Source of the DNA: Alphaproteobacteria bacterium
Lineage (GTDB): Bacteria; Pseudomonadota; Alphaproteobacteria; JAEUKQ01; JAIBAD01
Length of the DNA stretch: 60,238 nt
Assembly (NCBI GenBank): GCA_019695395.1
Contig: JAIBAD010000004.1
Coordinates: 1 to 60,238 of the forward strand
Direction of reading: 5' to 3'
How positions within the stretch are numbered: position 1 is the stretch's first letter; every line of letters starts with the position of its first letter. Shown here piece by piece: positions 44,626 through 53,134 of this stretch. The position numbers and the translations under genes were made by a program. The notes below the pieces were generated by a model. The model saw nothing but the letters and a program-made list of their open reading frames with translations. It was not told the origin of the DNA and did no database searches.

Positions 44626-46722
44626 ATGTTAATGTTTAATAATAGTCATATCATTTTTGAACCGATTATTGCTACAAATATTTTGTGGGTTTTTTTTGCA
44701 TTGTTTTTGATTGTTATAGTATGGTCAATATGGAAGAAAGTACGAGCAACTTTATTAAGATTTATAATATTCACATTATTATTATTATCTTTAAGCAATC
44801 CTTTACTTATTTCAGAACAACGAGATTATTTTAATGACACTGTATTAGTTGTTATTGATCATTCTTTAAGCCAAAATTTAGATAATAGATCCGAGCAAAC
44901 CCAAAAAGCATTAGCCTCATTGCAAGAAAAATTATCAGTTTTCAATAATTTGGATATAAAAATTGTTGATATACCACAGTTTAATGATGGCAGTAAGGGA
45001 ACAAAATTGTTTGATGTTATTGCTAATAACTTAGCACAAATTCCTAAAAATAGAATGGCGGGAATAATTCTAATAACCGATGGTCAGGTGCATGATATAC
45101 CAGACAAGATAGATAATATTGCTTTAAATGTACCTATGCATATTTTATTAACAGGTCATAAAGATGAAAGAGACCGAAGATTATCGATCATTTCTTATCC
45201 AACTTTTGGATTGGTGGGTAAAACGGTTAATATAACTTTGAAAGTGGAGGACCTTTTATCAAATGCTAAACAATCAAATAATATTCAAAATGAATTAGTA
45301 AATATATCCGTAATAAAAGAAAATATAACTTTACCTCTTATTAGTGTGAAAATTGGTGAAGAAGTACAAATTTCTTTACCAATTGAACATACAGGAGATA
45401 ATTTTTTTGAATTATCTATCCCAACAATTCCAAATGAATTGACACCTCTTAATAACCGCCATGCATTAGTTATAAAAGGGGTACGAGATCGTTTAAAAGT
45501 ATTACTTGTATCCGGAGAACCTTATCAAGGTGGAAGAACATGGCGTAATTTATTAAAGGCTGACCCATCTGTTGACTTGGTCCATTTCACGATTTTACGC
45601 CCCCCAGAAAAACAGGATAATACACCATTAAATGAATTGTCATTGATTGCTTTTCCAGTCCAAGAATTATTTGAGACTAAACTTCAAGAATTTGATTTAA
45701 TAATTTTTGATCGGTATAGACGTCAGGGGCTTTTACCTCAAGCCTATTTTGATAATATTGTACATTTTGTTCGAGAAGGAGGTGCTTTGTTAGAAATATC
45801 TGGACCTTTGAATGAGGAAATATCTGGTTTTGATCAATCGCCTTTATCTGAAATTTTACCTGCAATACCTACAGGATCTATGCTGGAAATGCCTTATAAG
45901 CCAAAAGTTACAGATTTAGGGTTAAGGCATCCAGTTACAGCAAAACTAACAAATTCTAATAAAATCCAACCTGATTGGGGACAATGGTTCTATCAAATGG
46001 ATACTAATAATGTTAAAGGTCAGATTGTAATGACTGGTATTAACAATAAACCATTACTTATCCTTAATCGTGTAGATAAAGGGCGGGTTGCACAATTATT
46101 AAGTGATCAAATATGGCTTTGGTCAAGAGGATTTGAAGGTGGTGGACCACAAGCCGAACTTTTAAAAAGAATTGCGCATTGGTTGATGAAAGAACCAGAA
46201 TTAGAAGAAGATACATTAAATGCTAGAATAATTGATAATAAATTAGAAATTAATCGTCATAGTTTAGAAAATCAGCAAAATGTAAAAGTAGAGGTCACTT
46301 TTCCTAATAATATAACGCAAGAAATTATATTAGAAAAACAAAATAACGGTAATATGCAATCAGTTATTCCTATAGATTTAATGGGTGTATATAAAATAAC
46401 CGATAAAGAAAAAACAGTTTTTTTAAGTACTTTATCGCCTAATGCTTTAGAATTTTATGATCCTCGCTCGACTGATTTGCTATTTCAGCCTTTAGTTAAT
46501 CAAAATAAAAGCGGTCTTTTGGTTTTGGAGGATACACCTAATTTCGAAATTCGTCGTGTTAATAAAGGATTTTCAACATCCGGAAAAGGTTGGTTAGGAT
46601 TAATAAAAAATCAAGATTATCAAATTATAGGTTACAATCAACGCTATTTTTTACATCCTTTGTTATTATTACTGATTATACTAAGTTTAATTTTTGTTAC
46701 TTGGTTTAGAGAAAGTCGTTAA
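44626..46722 (+). CDS. VWA-like membrane protein of the MoxR/DUF4159 operon
   Basis: 698-aa protein with two N-terminal helices (about residues 14-32 and 39-57) and a C-terminal helix (about 677-692). After the N-terminal helices comes a VWA-type start, VLVVIDHSLSQNL, with a DxSxS metal site. The middle part has a class I glutamine-amidotransferase-like fold (VLLVSGEPYQGGRTWRNLL, FVREGGALLEISGP, VDKGRVAQLLSDQIWLWSRGFEGGGPQ) but no visible catalytic Cys-His pair. The large domain is probably periplasmic. It closes the four-gene operon, 9 bp after the DUF4159 gene. The function is not known. Confidence 0.82.
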   Translation: MLMFNNSHIIFEPIIATNILWVFFALFLIVIVWSIWKKVRATLLRFIIFTLLLLSLSNPLLISEQRDYFNDTVLVVIDHSLSQNLDNRSEQTQKALASLQEKLSVFNNLDIKIVDIPQFNDGSKGTKLFDVIANNLAQIPKNRMAGIILITDGQVHDIPDKIDNIALNVPMHILLTGHKDERDRRLSIISYPTFGLVGKTVNITLKVEDLLSNAKQSNNIQNELVNISVIKENITLPLISVKIGEEVQISLPIEHTGDNFFELSIPTIPNELTPLNNRHALVIKGVRDRLKVLLVSGEPYQGGRTWRNLLKADPSVDLVHFTILRPPEKQDNTPLNELSLIAFPVQELFETKLQEFDLIIFDRYRRQGLLPQAYFDNIVHFVREGGALLEISGPLNEEISGFDQSPLSEILPAIPTGSMLEMPYKPKVTDLGLRHPVTAKLTNSNKIQPDWGQWFYQMDTNNVKGQIVMTGINNKPLLILNRVDKGRVAQLLSDQIWLWSRGFEGGGPQAELLKRIAHWLMKEPELEEDTLNARIIDNKLEINRHSLENQQNVKVEVTFPNNITQEIILEKQNNGNMQSVIPIDLMGVYKITDKEKTVFLSTLSPNALEFYDPRSTDLLFQPLVNQNKSGLLVLEDTPNFEIRRVNKGFSTSGKGWLGLIKNQDYQIIGYNQRYFLHPLLLLLIILSLIFVTWFRESR

Positions 46723-46739
46723 AAATTCTGGGGTATGAA

Positions 46740-46767
46740 TTGAATAAATTTTATTTGTATATATAAT
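46740..46767 (+). promoter_or_regulatory. candidate promoter upstream of the YbhB-family gene
   Basis: TTGAAT (46740-46745) and a perfect TATAAT (46762-46767) are spaced by 16 nt, 40 bp before the ATG at 46808. It is a good sigma-70-type match in an AT-rich spacer. Confidence 0.4.
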
Positions 46768-46807
46768 TTATTTACTGTTTGTTTTTGATGTTCGTGTAGT
46801 ACAAGCC

Positions 46808-47265
46808 ATGGAATTTAAATCTAAAGCATTTAATGATAATAATGCAATTCCTATTCAATATACTTGCGATGGTATAAATATTTCACCACCTTTAACCTGG
46901 ACCAATGTCCCAAAAAATGCAAAAAGTTTAGTACTTATTATGGATGATCCTGATGCACCTGATCCTATGGCACCTAAAGTCGTTTATTGGATTTTATATA
47001 ATATTCCTGCTGTTCAAACCGCTCTTATAGAAAATGTGCAATCTTCAAAAATTAATATTAAAGAAGGTTTAAATAGTTCTAACATATAAATTATAATGGT
47101 CCATGTCCCCCAATTGGGCGCCATCGTTATTTTTTTAAGCTTTATGCGTTAGATATTTTATTAGATTTTAATATGACACCAGATAAAATTGCTCTTGAAA
47201 AATTGATGCAAGTCCATGTAATTGAACAAACTCAATTAATAGGGATATATCAACGTGCTAAATAG
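46808..47265 (+). pseudogene. YbhB/YbcL-family (Raf kinase inhibitor/PEBP-like) protein, frameshifted
   Basis: The first frame (46808-47089) encodes IQYTCDGINISPPLTWTNVPKNAKSLVLIMDDPDAPDP and VVYWILYNIPA, typical of bacterial PEBP-like proteins, then hits TAA just after GLNSSNI. The second half is present in another frame from about 47086, reading NYNGPCPPIGRHRYFFKLYALD and ending QLIGIYQRAK before TAG at 47263-47265. The family normally runs on directly from GLNSxG to GGPCPPxGxHRY. The break thus equals a 1-base loss (or 2-base gain) between 47083 and 47089. The total of about 152 codons matches an intact family member. It may be a recent pseudogene or a sequencing error; no slippery heptamer is obvious at the site. 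Confidence 0.85.
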
Positions 47266-47282
47266 TTATTTCGATTTTAAAA

Positions 47283-47359
47283 ATGGTGGGCCCGGCAGGA
47301 CTCGAACCTGCGACAACACCGTTATGAGCGGTGCGTTCTAACCAACTGAACTACAGGCC
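47283..47359 (-). tRNA. tRNA with CAU anticodon (elongator Met or Ile2), CCA encoded
   Basis: Read on the minus strand, the cloverleaf is complete. The acceptor GGGCCTG pairs with CGGGCCC (one G-U), the D-arm is GTTC/GAAC, and the anticodon stem CACCG/CGGTG holds loop CTCATAA. The T-arm is GCAGG/CCTGC with TTCGAGT, the discriminator is A, and CCA is encoded. Anticodon CAT excludes most species, and the paired G1-C72 argues against initiator tRNA. The GGGCC acceptor resembles isoleucine tRNAs, so a lysidine-modified Ile2 is possible; elongator Met is the alternative. It lies 6 bp downstream of the rpoD stop on the same strand. Confidence 0.93.
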
Positions 47360-47365
47360 CCAATA

Positions 47366-49354
47366 TTATGTATCTAGAAAGCTTCGCAATTTTCGACTGC
47401 GACTTGGGTGCTTAAGTTTACGAAGAGCTTTGGCTTCAATTTGGCGAATACGCTCGCGTGTAACCGAAAATTGTTGCCCAACCTCTTCAAGAGTATGATC
47501 AGTGTTCATACCAATACCAAAGCGCATACGCAATACTCTTTCTTCTCTGGGTGTTAAACTTGATAAAATACGGGTAGTTGTTTCTCGAAGATTACCTTGA
47601 ATTGCTGCATCAAGTGGAATAACCGCATTTTTATCTTCTATAAAATCACCAAGATGGCTATCTTCTTCATCTCCAATTGGTGTTTCTAAACTAATAGGTT
47701 CTTTTGCTATCTTTAATACTTTTCGTACTTTTTCAAGAGGCATAATTAATTTTTCTGCAAGTTCTTCTGGGGTTGGTTCCCTACCAATTTCATGAAGCAT
47801 TTGACGGGAAGTACGGACAAGTTTATTAATCGTTTCAATCATATGAACTGGGATTCTAATTGTTCTTGCCTGATCTGCAATAGATCTTGTAATAGCTTGG
47901 CGGATCCACCATGTTGCATAGGTTGAAAATTTATACCCGCGTCGATATTCAAATTTATCGACTGCTTTCATAAGTCCAATATTACCCTCTTGAATTAAAT
48001 CAAGAAATTGCAATCCACGATTAGTATATTTTTTTGCAATGGAAATAACTAAACGTAAATTAGCTTCTATCATTTCTTTTTTTGCACGATTTGATTCTTG
48101 TTCACCTTTTTGTACAGTGCTAACAATTCTTCTAAAATCTTCAATAGGTAAAGAACTTATTTGGGCAATTTCAATAACTTCTTGACGAATTTGCTTAATT
48201 TCATCTTTGTATTTAGTAACAAAAATTTTCCATCCTTTAGTTGTGAGCTTACTTATTCTGTTAAACCATTTTGGATCTAGCTCTGAGCCATAGTATTTTT
48301 CAAGAAATTCAGCTCGTTTAATATTGCTTTTTAAAGCAAGCCTTAATAGTCTGCCTTCTAGACCTATTAATTTTTTATTTAATTCATAAAGCTGTTGAAC
48401 CAATTCTTCAGTTCGCAAAGCATTAAGTCGAACAGGTGTAATTAACTCAACTAATTCTTGTTTTTGTTTTTCATACCGTCGGTCATTTTTGGTGTCAAAA
48501 ACTTCGCCTTTTAAAAGACATGTAAGACGAGTTTCTTGTAACTTAACATGTTTTTTAAATAATTGGACTATAGATTCAAAATTTTCCAAAACGCCAGGTA
48601 AAAGTTCTCTTTCCATTGCTGCTAAGGATTTATTTTCACTATCCTCTCCCCCTTCATCACTTTCCTCTTTTACTACATCGTCAAGATTTGAATCTTCATC
48701 CTCGTCTTCATCATTATCGTTATTTGCTTCCTCTTCGCTATCTATATCTTCATCTTCAGAAAAATTAGAAAATTCATTTTCTCCATACATGGCATCTAGA
48801 TCAATAACGTCTCTCAATAAAAGAGTACCATTAATAAGATTTTCTCTCCATGATAAGGCAGATCTAAAGGTCAATGGACTTTCACAAAGCCCATTAATCA
48901 TCATATCACGGCCTGCTTCAATTCTTTTTGCTATAGCAATTTCACCTTCTCGTGAGAGTAATTCAACCCCCCCCATTTCACGTAGATACATTCTTACAGG
49001 ATCATCAGTACGTCCTGTCACGGTATCAGGTTTTTCTTCTAACTCGTCAAATTCACTGGTTTCTTCAGGATTAAGAGAAAAAGGCTCTTCATTCTCTTCA
49101 TCTGATTCAATAATATTAATACCAAGATCATTAATCATTGCCATGGTATCTTCAATTTGTTCTGAAGAGACTTGCTCAGGTGGAAGAACTGCATTAATTT
49201 GATCGTAGGTTATATATCCACGTTCTTTACCTTGGGCCATCATTTTTTTTACAGCAGAATTAAAACTATCCATCAATGGATCATCAGAAGCATTTTCCTC
49301 TTTTGTCGAAGGGGTGTTATTGATGGGTTTGTTTTTAGAGCCTCTAGATGCCAT
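47366..49354 (-). CDS. rpoD: RNA polymerase primary sigma factor RpoD (sigma-70)
   Basis: 662-aa housekeeping sigma factor. Region 1.1 is N-terminal (about residues 25-90), and region 1.2 contains [29 protein letters not shown]. An acidic non-conserved insert (about 190-245, rich in Glu/Asp/Ser) follows. Region 2 has [59 protein letters not shown]. Region 3 follows with [14 protein letters not shown], and region 4 ends with [14 protein letters not shown]-type sequence and [19 protein letters not shown]. It is downstream of dnaG on the same strand (120-bp gap), part of the conserved yqeY-dnaG-rpoD group. Confidence 0.98.
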   Translation of the reverse strand: MASRGSKNKPINNTPSTKEENASDDPLMDSFNSAVKKMMAQGKERGYITYDQINAVLPPEQVSSEQIEDTMAMINDLGINIIESDEENEEPFSLNPEETSEFDELEEKPDTVTGRTDDPVRMYLREMGGVELLSREGEIAIAKRIEAGRDMMINGLCESPLTFRSALSWRENLINGTLLLRDVIDLDAMYGENEFSNFSEDEDIDSEEEANNDNDEDEDEDSNLDDVVKEESDEGGEDSENKSLAAMERELLPGVLENFESIVQLFKKHVKLQETRLTCLLKGEVFDTKNDRRYEKQKQELVELITPVRLNALRTEELVQQLYELNKKLIGLEGRLLRLALKSNIKRAEFLEKYYGSELDPKWFNRISKLTTKGWKIFVTKYKDEIKQIRQEVIEIAQISSLPIEDFRRIVSTVQKGEQESNRAKKEMIEANLRLVISIAKKYTNRGLQFLDLIQEGNIGLMKAVDKFEYRRGYKFSTYATWWIRQAITRSIADQARTIRIPVHMIETINKLVRTSRQMLHEIGREPTPEELAEKLIMPLEKVRKVLKIAKEPISLETPIGDEEDSHLGDFIEDKNAVIPLDAAIQGNLRETTTRILSSLTPREERVLRMRFGIGMNTDHTLEEVGQQFSVTRERIRQIEAKALRKLKHPSRSRKLRSFLDT

Positions 49355-49474
49355 ATTAATTTTACCTTTTAATACTTTGATGCAGTTTTAATTATTATTT
49401 GAACCGTGATCTGCTTAAATTTATTACGTAAATGCCAAATTTATATACCATAGACCTAATTATTTACTACAAAA

Positions 49475-51211
49475 TTATTGTTTTAATATAGAATTTTTAT
49501 CCTTTGATTTTAAGGTAAATTGTAAAATATCCTGAATACTATTTTCTGCTACTGATAAAGAAATATCCGCTTTTGTTAAAGAATTAAAGGGCAATTGTAA
49601 AATAAATGTTTCTAATATATTGGGATATCCCTGTTTTTCAAGATGATTTAGCAAATTATTTTGAGTTAAATGAGGTGTTGATAAAGCATAGTCTATCATA
49701 ATTTGACGTAATTTATTATATTCAGATGAATTAATTACAAGATTAGCAAGTGATTCTACATAATTATAAATTAACTCAGGATAACGAATCAGTAAAATAA
49801 ATAATAATTGGAATCTATAATTTTCTATATTTTGTGTACCTAATCTAGCTGCTTCCCCTCCAATATTTAAATTAATGGATGTTTTTGCAAAATTATTTAA
49901 TTTATGAGCAGATCGGATATTTATAGGAAATTGATTTTGATAAACAGTATTATATCGATTATTCATAAATTTTTTATACATATCCTTAATGTTTTTATCT
50001 TGAATTATAGATATTTTTTTATGTAATCTTTTATTAAATCCTGCCCAACGTTCAGGTGTATCTAACGGTTGCCAATAAAATTCCAAATTCCAAATTAAAT
50101 TATCTAAAGTAATTGCTTGGGAAATAATTTCATTAAAAGCTTCAATCCCATGATTACGAATTAAACTGTCAGGATCTTCGCCTTGAGGTAAGAAAGCAAA
50201 ACGTAAAGATTTACTAGGTTGCAAAAGAGGCAATACGATATCGACAATACGAATGGCAGCTTGTTGGCCTGCTGTATCTCCATCAAAACATACAATAGGT
50301 TCATCAACGACAGACCATAATTTTGATATTTGATGCGATGTAAGTGCTGTACCTAAAGGAGCAACAGTATGAACAAAACCAGCTTGTACAAGACTTAATA
50401 CATCTATATATCCTTCAACAACTAAAAGTTGGTTTTGAGCAGATATCTTTTTAAAAGCTTTATCTTCACCATATAATGTATAACCTTTATGAAATACTAT
50501 AGTTTCTGGTGAATTGAGATATTTTGGTTGTGTGTTATTTAAAACGCGTCCCCCAAATCCGACAATTTTGTTTTTTTGAGTATGAATTGGAAAAATAATA
50601 CGATTGCGAAATCTATCGTAAAAATTTTGCTGTTCTTGGGATTGAATAATTAAACCTGCTTCTAATAAGACAGATGTGTCAAAACCTTGTCGTGACAGTT
50701 CTTCAAAAAGTCCACGCCAATTGTCTGGGGCCCATCCAATTTTAAAATATTCTTGAGTTTCTTTATTTAACCCACGTTGATTAATATATTGTTTAACTAG
50801 ACTTTGGGCGGGCATTTTTTGCAATTGATTATAAAACCATAAAGAAGCTGCATCGAGAGCTTTATAAACTTTAGAATAAAGAGAAGGAGTTTCGTTTGAG
50901 CTGCCTGAATGATTGGATTGGGGAATTTCTAAATTAGCTTCTTTACATAAACTGTTAATGGTTTCGGTAAAATCCCATCCATTTATTTTCATAACAAAAT
51001 TAATTAAATCCCCGTGAGTATTACATCCAAAACAATGAAAAAAACCTTTACTATCATTAACTTTGAAAGAAGGTGTTTTTTCCTTGTGAAAAGGACAAAG
51101 ACCAATAAAATCTTGACCACGTTTTATTAAATGTACATAACGTCGAACAATATCCGATAAAAGTAAACGTTCATGTAATTCATTAATTAATGAAGGTGGA
51201 AAGAAAGTCAT
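49475..51211 (-). CDS. dnaG: DNA primase
   Basis: Makes RNA primers at the replication fork. The N-terminal CHC2 zinc site is Cys39, His42, Cys60 and Cys63 (LCPFHKEK, FFHCFGCNTHGD). The catalytic core contains GFGGRVLNNTQPKYLNSPET, and TOPRIM has LLVVEGYIDVLSLVQAGF and FDGDTAGQQAA. Fold and motifs are intact. At 578 aa it is shorter than many primases because the C-terminal helicase-binding part is compact and poorly conserved. It lies 33 bp after yqeY, and co-transcription with yqeY is likely. Confidence 0.97.
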   Translation of the reverse strand: MTFFPPSLINELHERLLLSDIVRRYVHLIKRGQDFIGLCPFHKEKTPSFKVNDSKGFFHCFGCNTHGDLINFVMKINGWDFTETINSLCKEANLEIPQSNHSGSSNETPSLYSKVYKALDAASLWFYNQLQKMPAQSLVKQYINQRGLNKETQEYFKIGWAPDNWRGLFEELSRQGFDTSVLLEAGLIIQSQEQQNFYDRFRNRIIFPIHTQKNKIVGFGGRVLNNTQPKYLNSPETIVFHKGYTLYGEDKAFKKISAQNQLLVVEGYIDVLSLVQAGFVHTVAPLGTALTSHQISKLWSVVDEPIVCFDGDTAGQQAAIRIVDIVLPLLQPSKSLRFAFLPQGEDPDSLIRNHGIEAFNEIISQAITLDNLIWNLEFYWQPLDTPERWAGFNKRLHKKISIIQDKNIKDMYKKFMNNRYNTVYQNQFPINIRSAHKLNNFAKTSINLNIGGEAARLGTQNIENYRFQLLFILLIRYPELIYNYVESLANLVINSSEYNKLRQIMIDYALSTPHLTQNNLLNHLEKQGYPNILETFILQLPFNSLTKADISLSVAENSIQDILQFTLKSKDKNSILKQ

Positions 51212-51243
51212 TTATCATTATAAAATAAGGCTTAAGGTTAAAA

Positions 51244-51702
51244 TTATGTGAGCTTTTCTTTAATATAAGAAGCAGCTTGGGCAAAATCCATCTGTCCCGC
51301 GTGTTTTTCTTTTAAAAAAGAAATAAGTTTGCCCATATCTTTTATAGATTGTGCGCCTGTTGCTTTAATAGCTTCTTCTATAGCATTTTTTATAGCTTGG
51401 CCATCAAGTTGTTGAGGTAAAAATTTTTCTAAAATGGTTATTTCGTTTTTTTCTTTTTGGGCAAGTTCTGGGCGATTCCCTTGTTCATATAAAGAAACAC
51501 TTTCACGACGTTGTTTAATCATTTTTTGTAATAAATCTGTAATCTCATTTTCAGGAATACCTTGTAAATTACCTTTAGCACGCGCTTCAATATCTTTTTC
51601 TTTAAGCGCAGCCAAAATCAATCGGATAGTTGAAATATCGATAGTTTGGTGGTTTTTCATGGCTATTTTTAAAGAATCGGTAAATTGATTTCTTAAAGTC
51701 AT
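51244..51702 (-). CDS. GatB/YqeY-domain protein
   Basis: 152-aa YqeY family protein, related to the tail domain of amidotransferase subunit GatB. Visible features are LRNQFTDSLKIAMKNHQTIDISTIRLILAALKEKDIEARAKG, LLQKMIKQRRESVSLYEQGNRPELAQKEKNEITILEKFLPQQL and the C-terminal IKDMGKLISFLKEKHAGQMDFAQAASYIKEKL. Its exact role is unknown; a tRNA-related function is suspected from the GatB similarity. It leads the minus-strand yqeY-dnaG-rpoD run and is divergent from carA across 218 bp. Confidence 0.94.
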   Translation of the reverse strand: MTLRNQFTDSLKIAMKNHQTIDISTIRLILAALKEKDIEARAKGNLQGIPENEITDLLQKMIKQRRESVSLYEQGNRPELAQKEKNEITILEKFLPQQLDGQAIKNAIEEAIKATGAQSIKDMGKLISFLKEKHAGQMDFAQAASYIKEKLT

Positions 51703-51837
51703 TTTTATGCTCCAGATTAGTTAAGATTAAATAAATATTTTTATGCCAAAACAAACAAATTACTGTGATATTTATGTAGAAAGTATAATAAATATGTTTT
51801 ATTGATAAAGAACAATTCAATATGATCTTGACGGAAT

Positions 51838-51866
51838 AGAAAGATTTGTTTAAGTAGCAAGAATTT
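51838..51866 (+). promoter_or_regulatory. candidate promoter upstream of carA
   Basis: TTGACG (51838-51843), a 17-nt spacer and TAAGTA (51861-51866) lie about 55 bp before carA within the 218-bp yqeY/carA gap. The -35 is strong (5/6) and the spacing ideal. No leader peptide or PyrR-type structure was recognised in the gap. Confidence 0.38.
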
Positions 51867-51920
51867 TGTTTAATTTCATATCTAACTTATTATTTATTTT
51901 GTTATTTTGGTGGTATAATT

Positions 51921-53081
51921 TTGGCTTATAAAACTAAACCTGCAACTGGAATTATCATGTTTGAAGATGGTAATTTTTTTTTAGGTTGTGGATTTGGTGC
52001 TATGGGACAAAAAGTAGGCGAACTTTGTTTTAACACCTCAATAACTGGCTATCAAGAAATTTTAACAGATCCTTCTTATGCTAGTCAAATTATTGCATTT
52101 ACTTTTCCCCATATAGGTAATGTTGGTACAAATTATGAAGATAACGAATCATTAAAACCGGCAGCTGCTTGTGGATGTGTTGTTGCAAATGATATTACAG
52201 AGCCATCTAATTGGCGATCTATTGCTAAGTTGGAAGAATGGATGGTGGATTATAATTTAATTGGTTTGTCAGGGATTGATACACGTACTTTAACCAAAAA
52301 AATTAGAGATAATGGTCCAGCTAAAGTTGTAATTGCTCATGATCTGTCAGGTAATTTTGATCATCAAAGCTTACAAAAAACAGCAAAAAATTGGTCAGGA
52401 TTGCAAGGATTAGATCTTGCTTTAAATGTTACTTGTAAACATCCTTATGAATGGGATAAACCACTTTGGTCTCATGATAATTTCAAAAAAAATATATCAA
52501 TAAAATTTAGAGTTGCAGTCATCGATTATGGTGTAAAAAATAACATTTTAAGGTGTTTAGTAGAATATGGATGTGAGATAACTATTTTTCCTGCAAATAG
52601 CTCTGTGCATGATATTTTAGCTATCAAGCCTGATGGTGTTTTTCTTTCAAATGGACCTGGTGATCCTGCGGCAACTGGTATTTATGCTGTTCCAGTAATT
52701 CAAGACTTGATTAAATTAGGATTGCCAATTTTTGGTATATGTCTTGGATTGCAATTATTAGCTTTGGCTTTTGGCGCAAAAACTAGAAAAATGGCTAAAG
52801 GACATAGAGGGGCAAATCATCCTGTAAAAGAAATTGCTACGGGGAGGGTTAATATTACCTCGCAAAACCATGGATTTGTCGTGAAAGAAGATACAATTCC
52901 AAAAGAACTTCAGATTACCCATATTTCTCTTTTTGATCAAACCGTTGAAGGTTTTGAACATATAGATAAACCAATTTTTGCTGTTCAATATCATCCTGAG
53001 GCTTCCCCTGGACCACACGATAGTTATTATTTATTTCAACACTTTGTTTCTTTAATGAACCAGTATACGAAAAGAAAATAA
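51921..53081 (+). CDS. carA: carbamoyl-phosphate synthase small subunit
   Basis: Glutaminase subunit supplying ammonia to CarB for pyrimidine and arginine synthesis. The N-terminal domain has GELCFNTSITGYQEILTDPSYASQIIAFTFPHIGNVGTNYEDNES. The C-terminal class I amidotransferase has FLSNGPGDPAA, IFGICLGLQLLALAFGAKT with nucleophile Cys274, and QYHPEASPGPHDS with the catalytic His-Glu pair. The start is TTG at 51921: alignment with family N-termini supports it, and the next ATG (51957) would remove conserved residues. Its 386 aa are normal. carB follows after 53 bp. Confidence 0.96.
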   Translation: MAYKTKPATGIIMFEDGNFFLGCGFGAMGQKVGELCFNTSITGYQEILTDPSYASQIIAFTFPHIGNVGTNYEDNESLKPAAACGCVVANDITEPSNWRSIAKLEEWMVDYNLIGLSGIDTRTLTKKIRDNGPAKVVIAHDLSGNFDHQSLQKTAKNWSGLQGLDLALNVTCKHPYEWDKPLWSHDNFKKNISIKFRVAVIDYGVKNNILRCLVEYGCEITIFPANSSVHDILAIKPDGVFLSNGPGDPAATGIYAVPVIQDLIKLGLPIFGICLGLQLLALAFGAKTRKMAKGHRGANHPVKEIATGRVNITSQNHGFVVKEDTIPKELQITHISLFDQTVEGFEHIDKPIFAVQYHPEASPGPHDSYYLFQHFVSLMNQYTKRK

Positions 53082-53134
53082 ATGATAAAAATTATAATTT
53101 ATAAAAAAATACTAAATAGAAAACTGCAATAACT

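Noticed and set aside
47265-47283. Possible integration scar at the tRNA 3' end beside the broken YbhB-family gene
   Set aside because: No integrase, no direct repeat of the tRNA 3' end and no foreign genes nearby; the gene is broken by a single-base shift, not an insertion.
48489-49202. 237-codon plus-strand ORF rich in Ser
   Set aside because: Exact antisense of the rpoD acidic and N-terminal coding region; its Ser runs mirror Glu/Asp codons. No family features or SD.
51703-51920. Possible pyrimidine attenuator or leader peptide before carA
   Set aside because: No terminator-antiterminator pair or pyrimidine-rich leader could be drawn with confidence; only a plausible promoter was kept.
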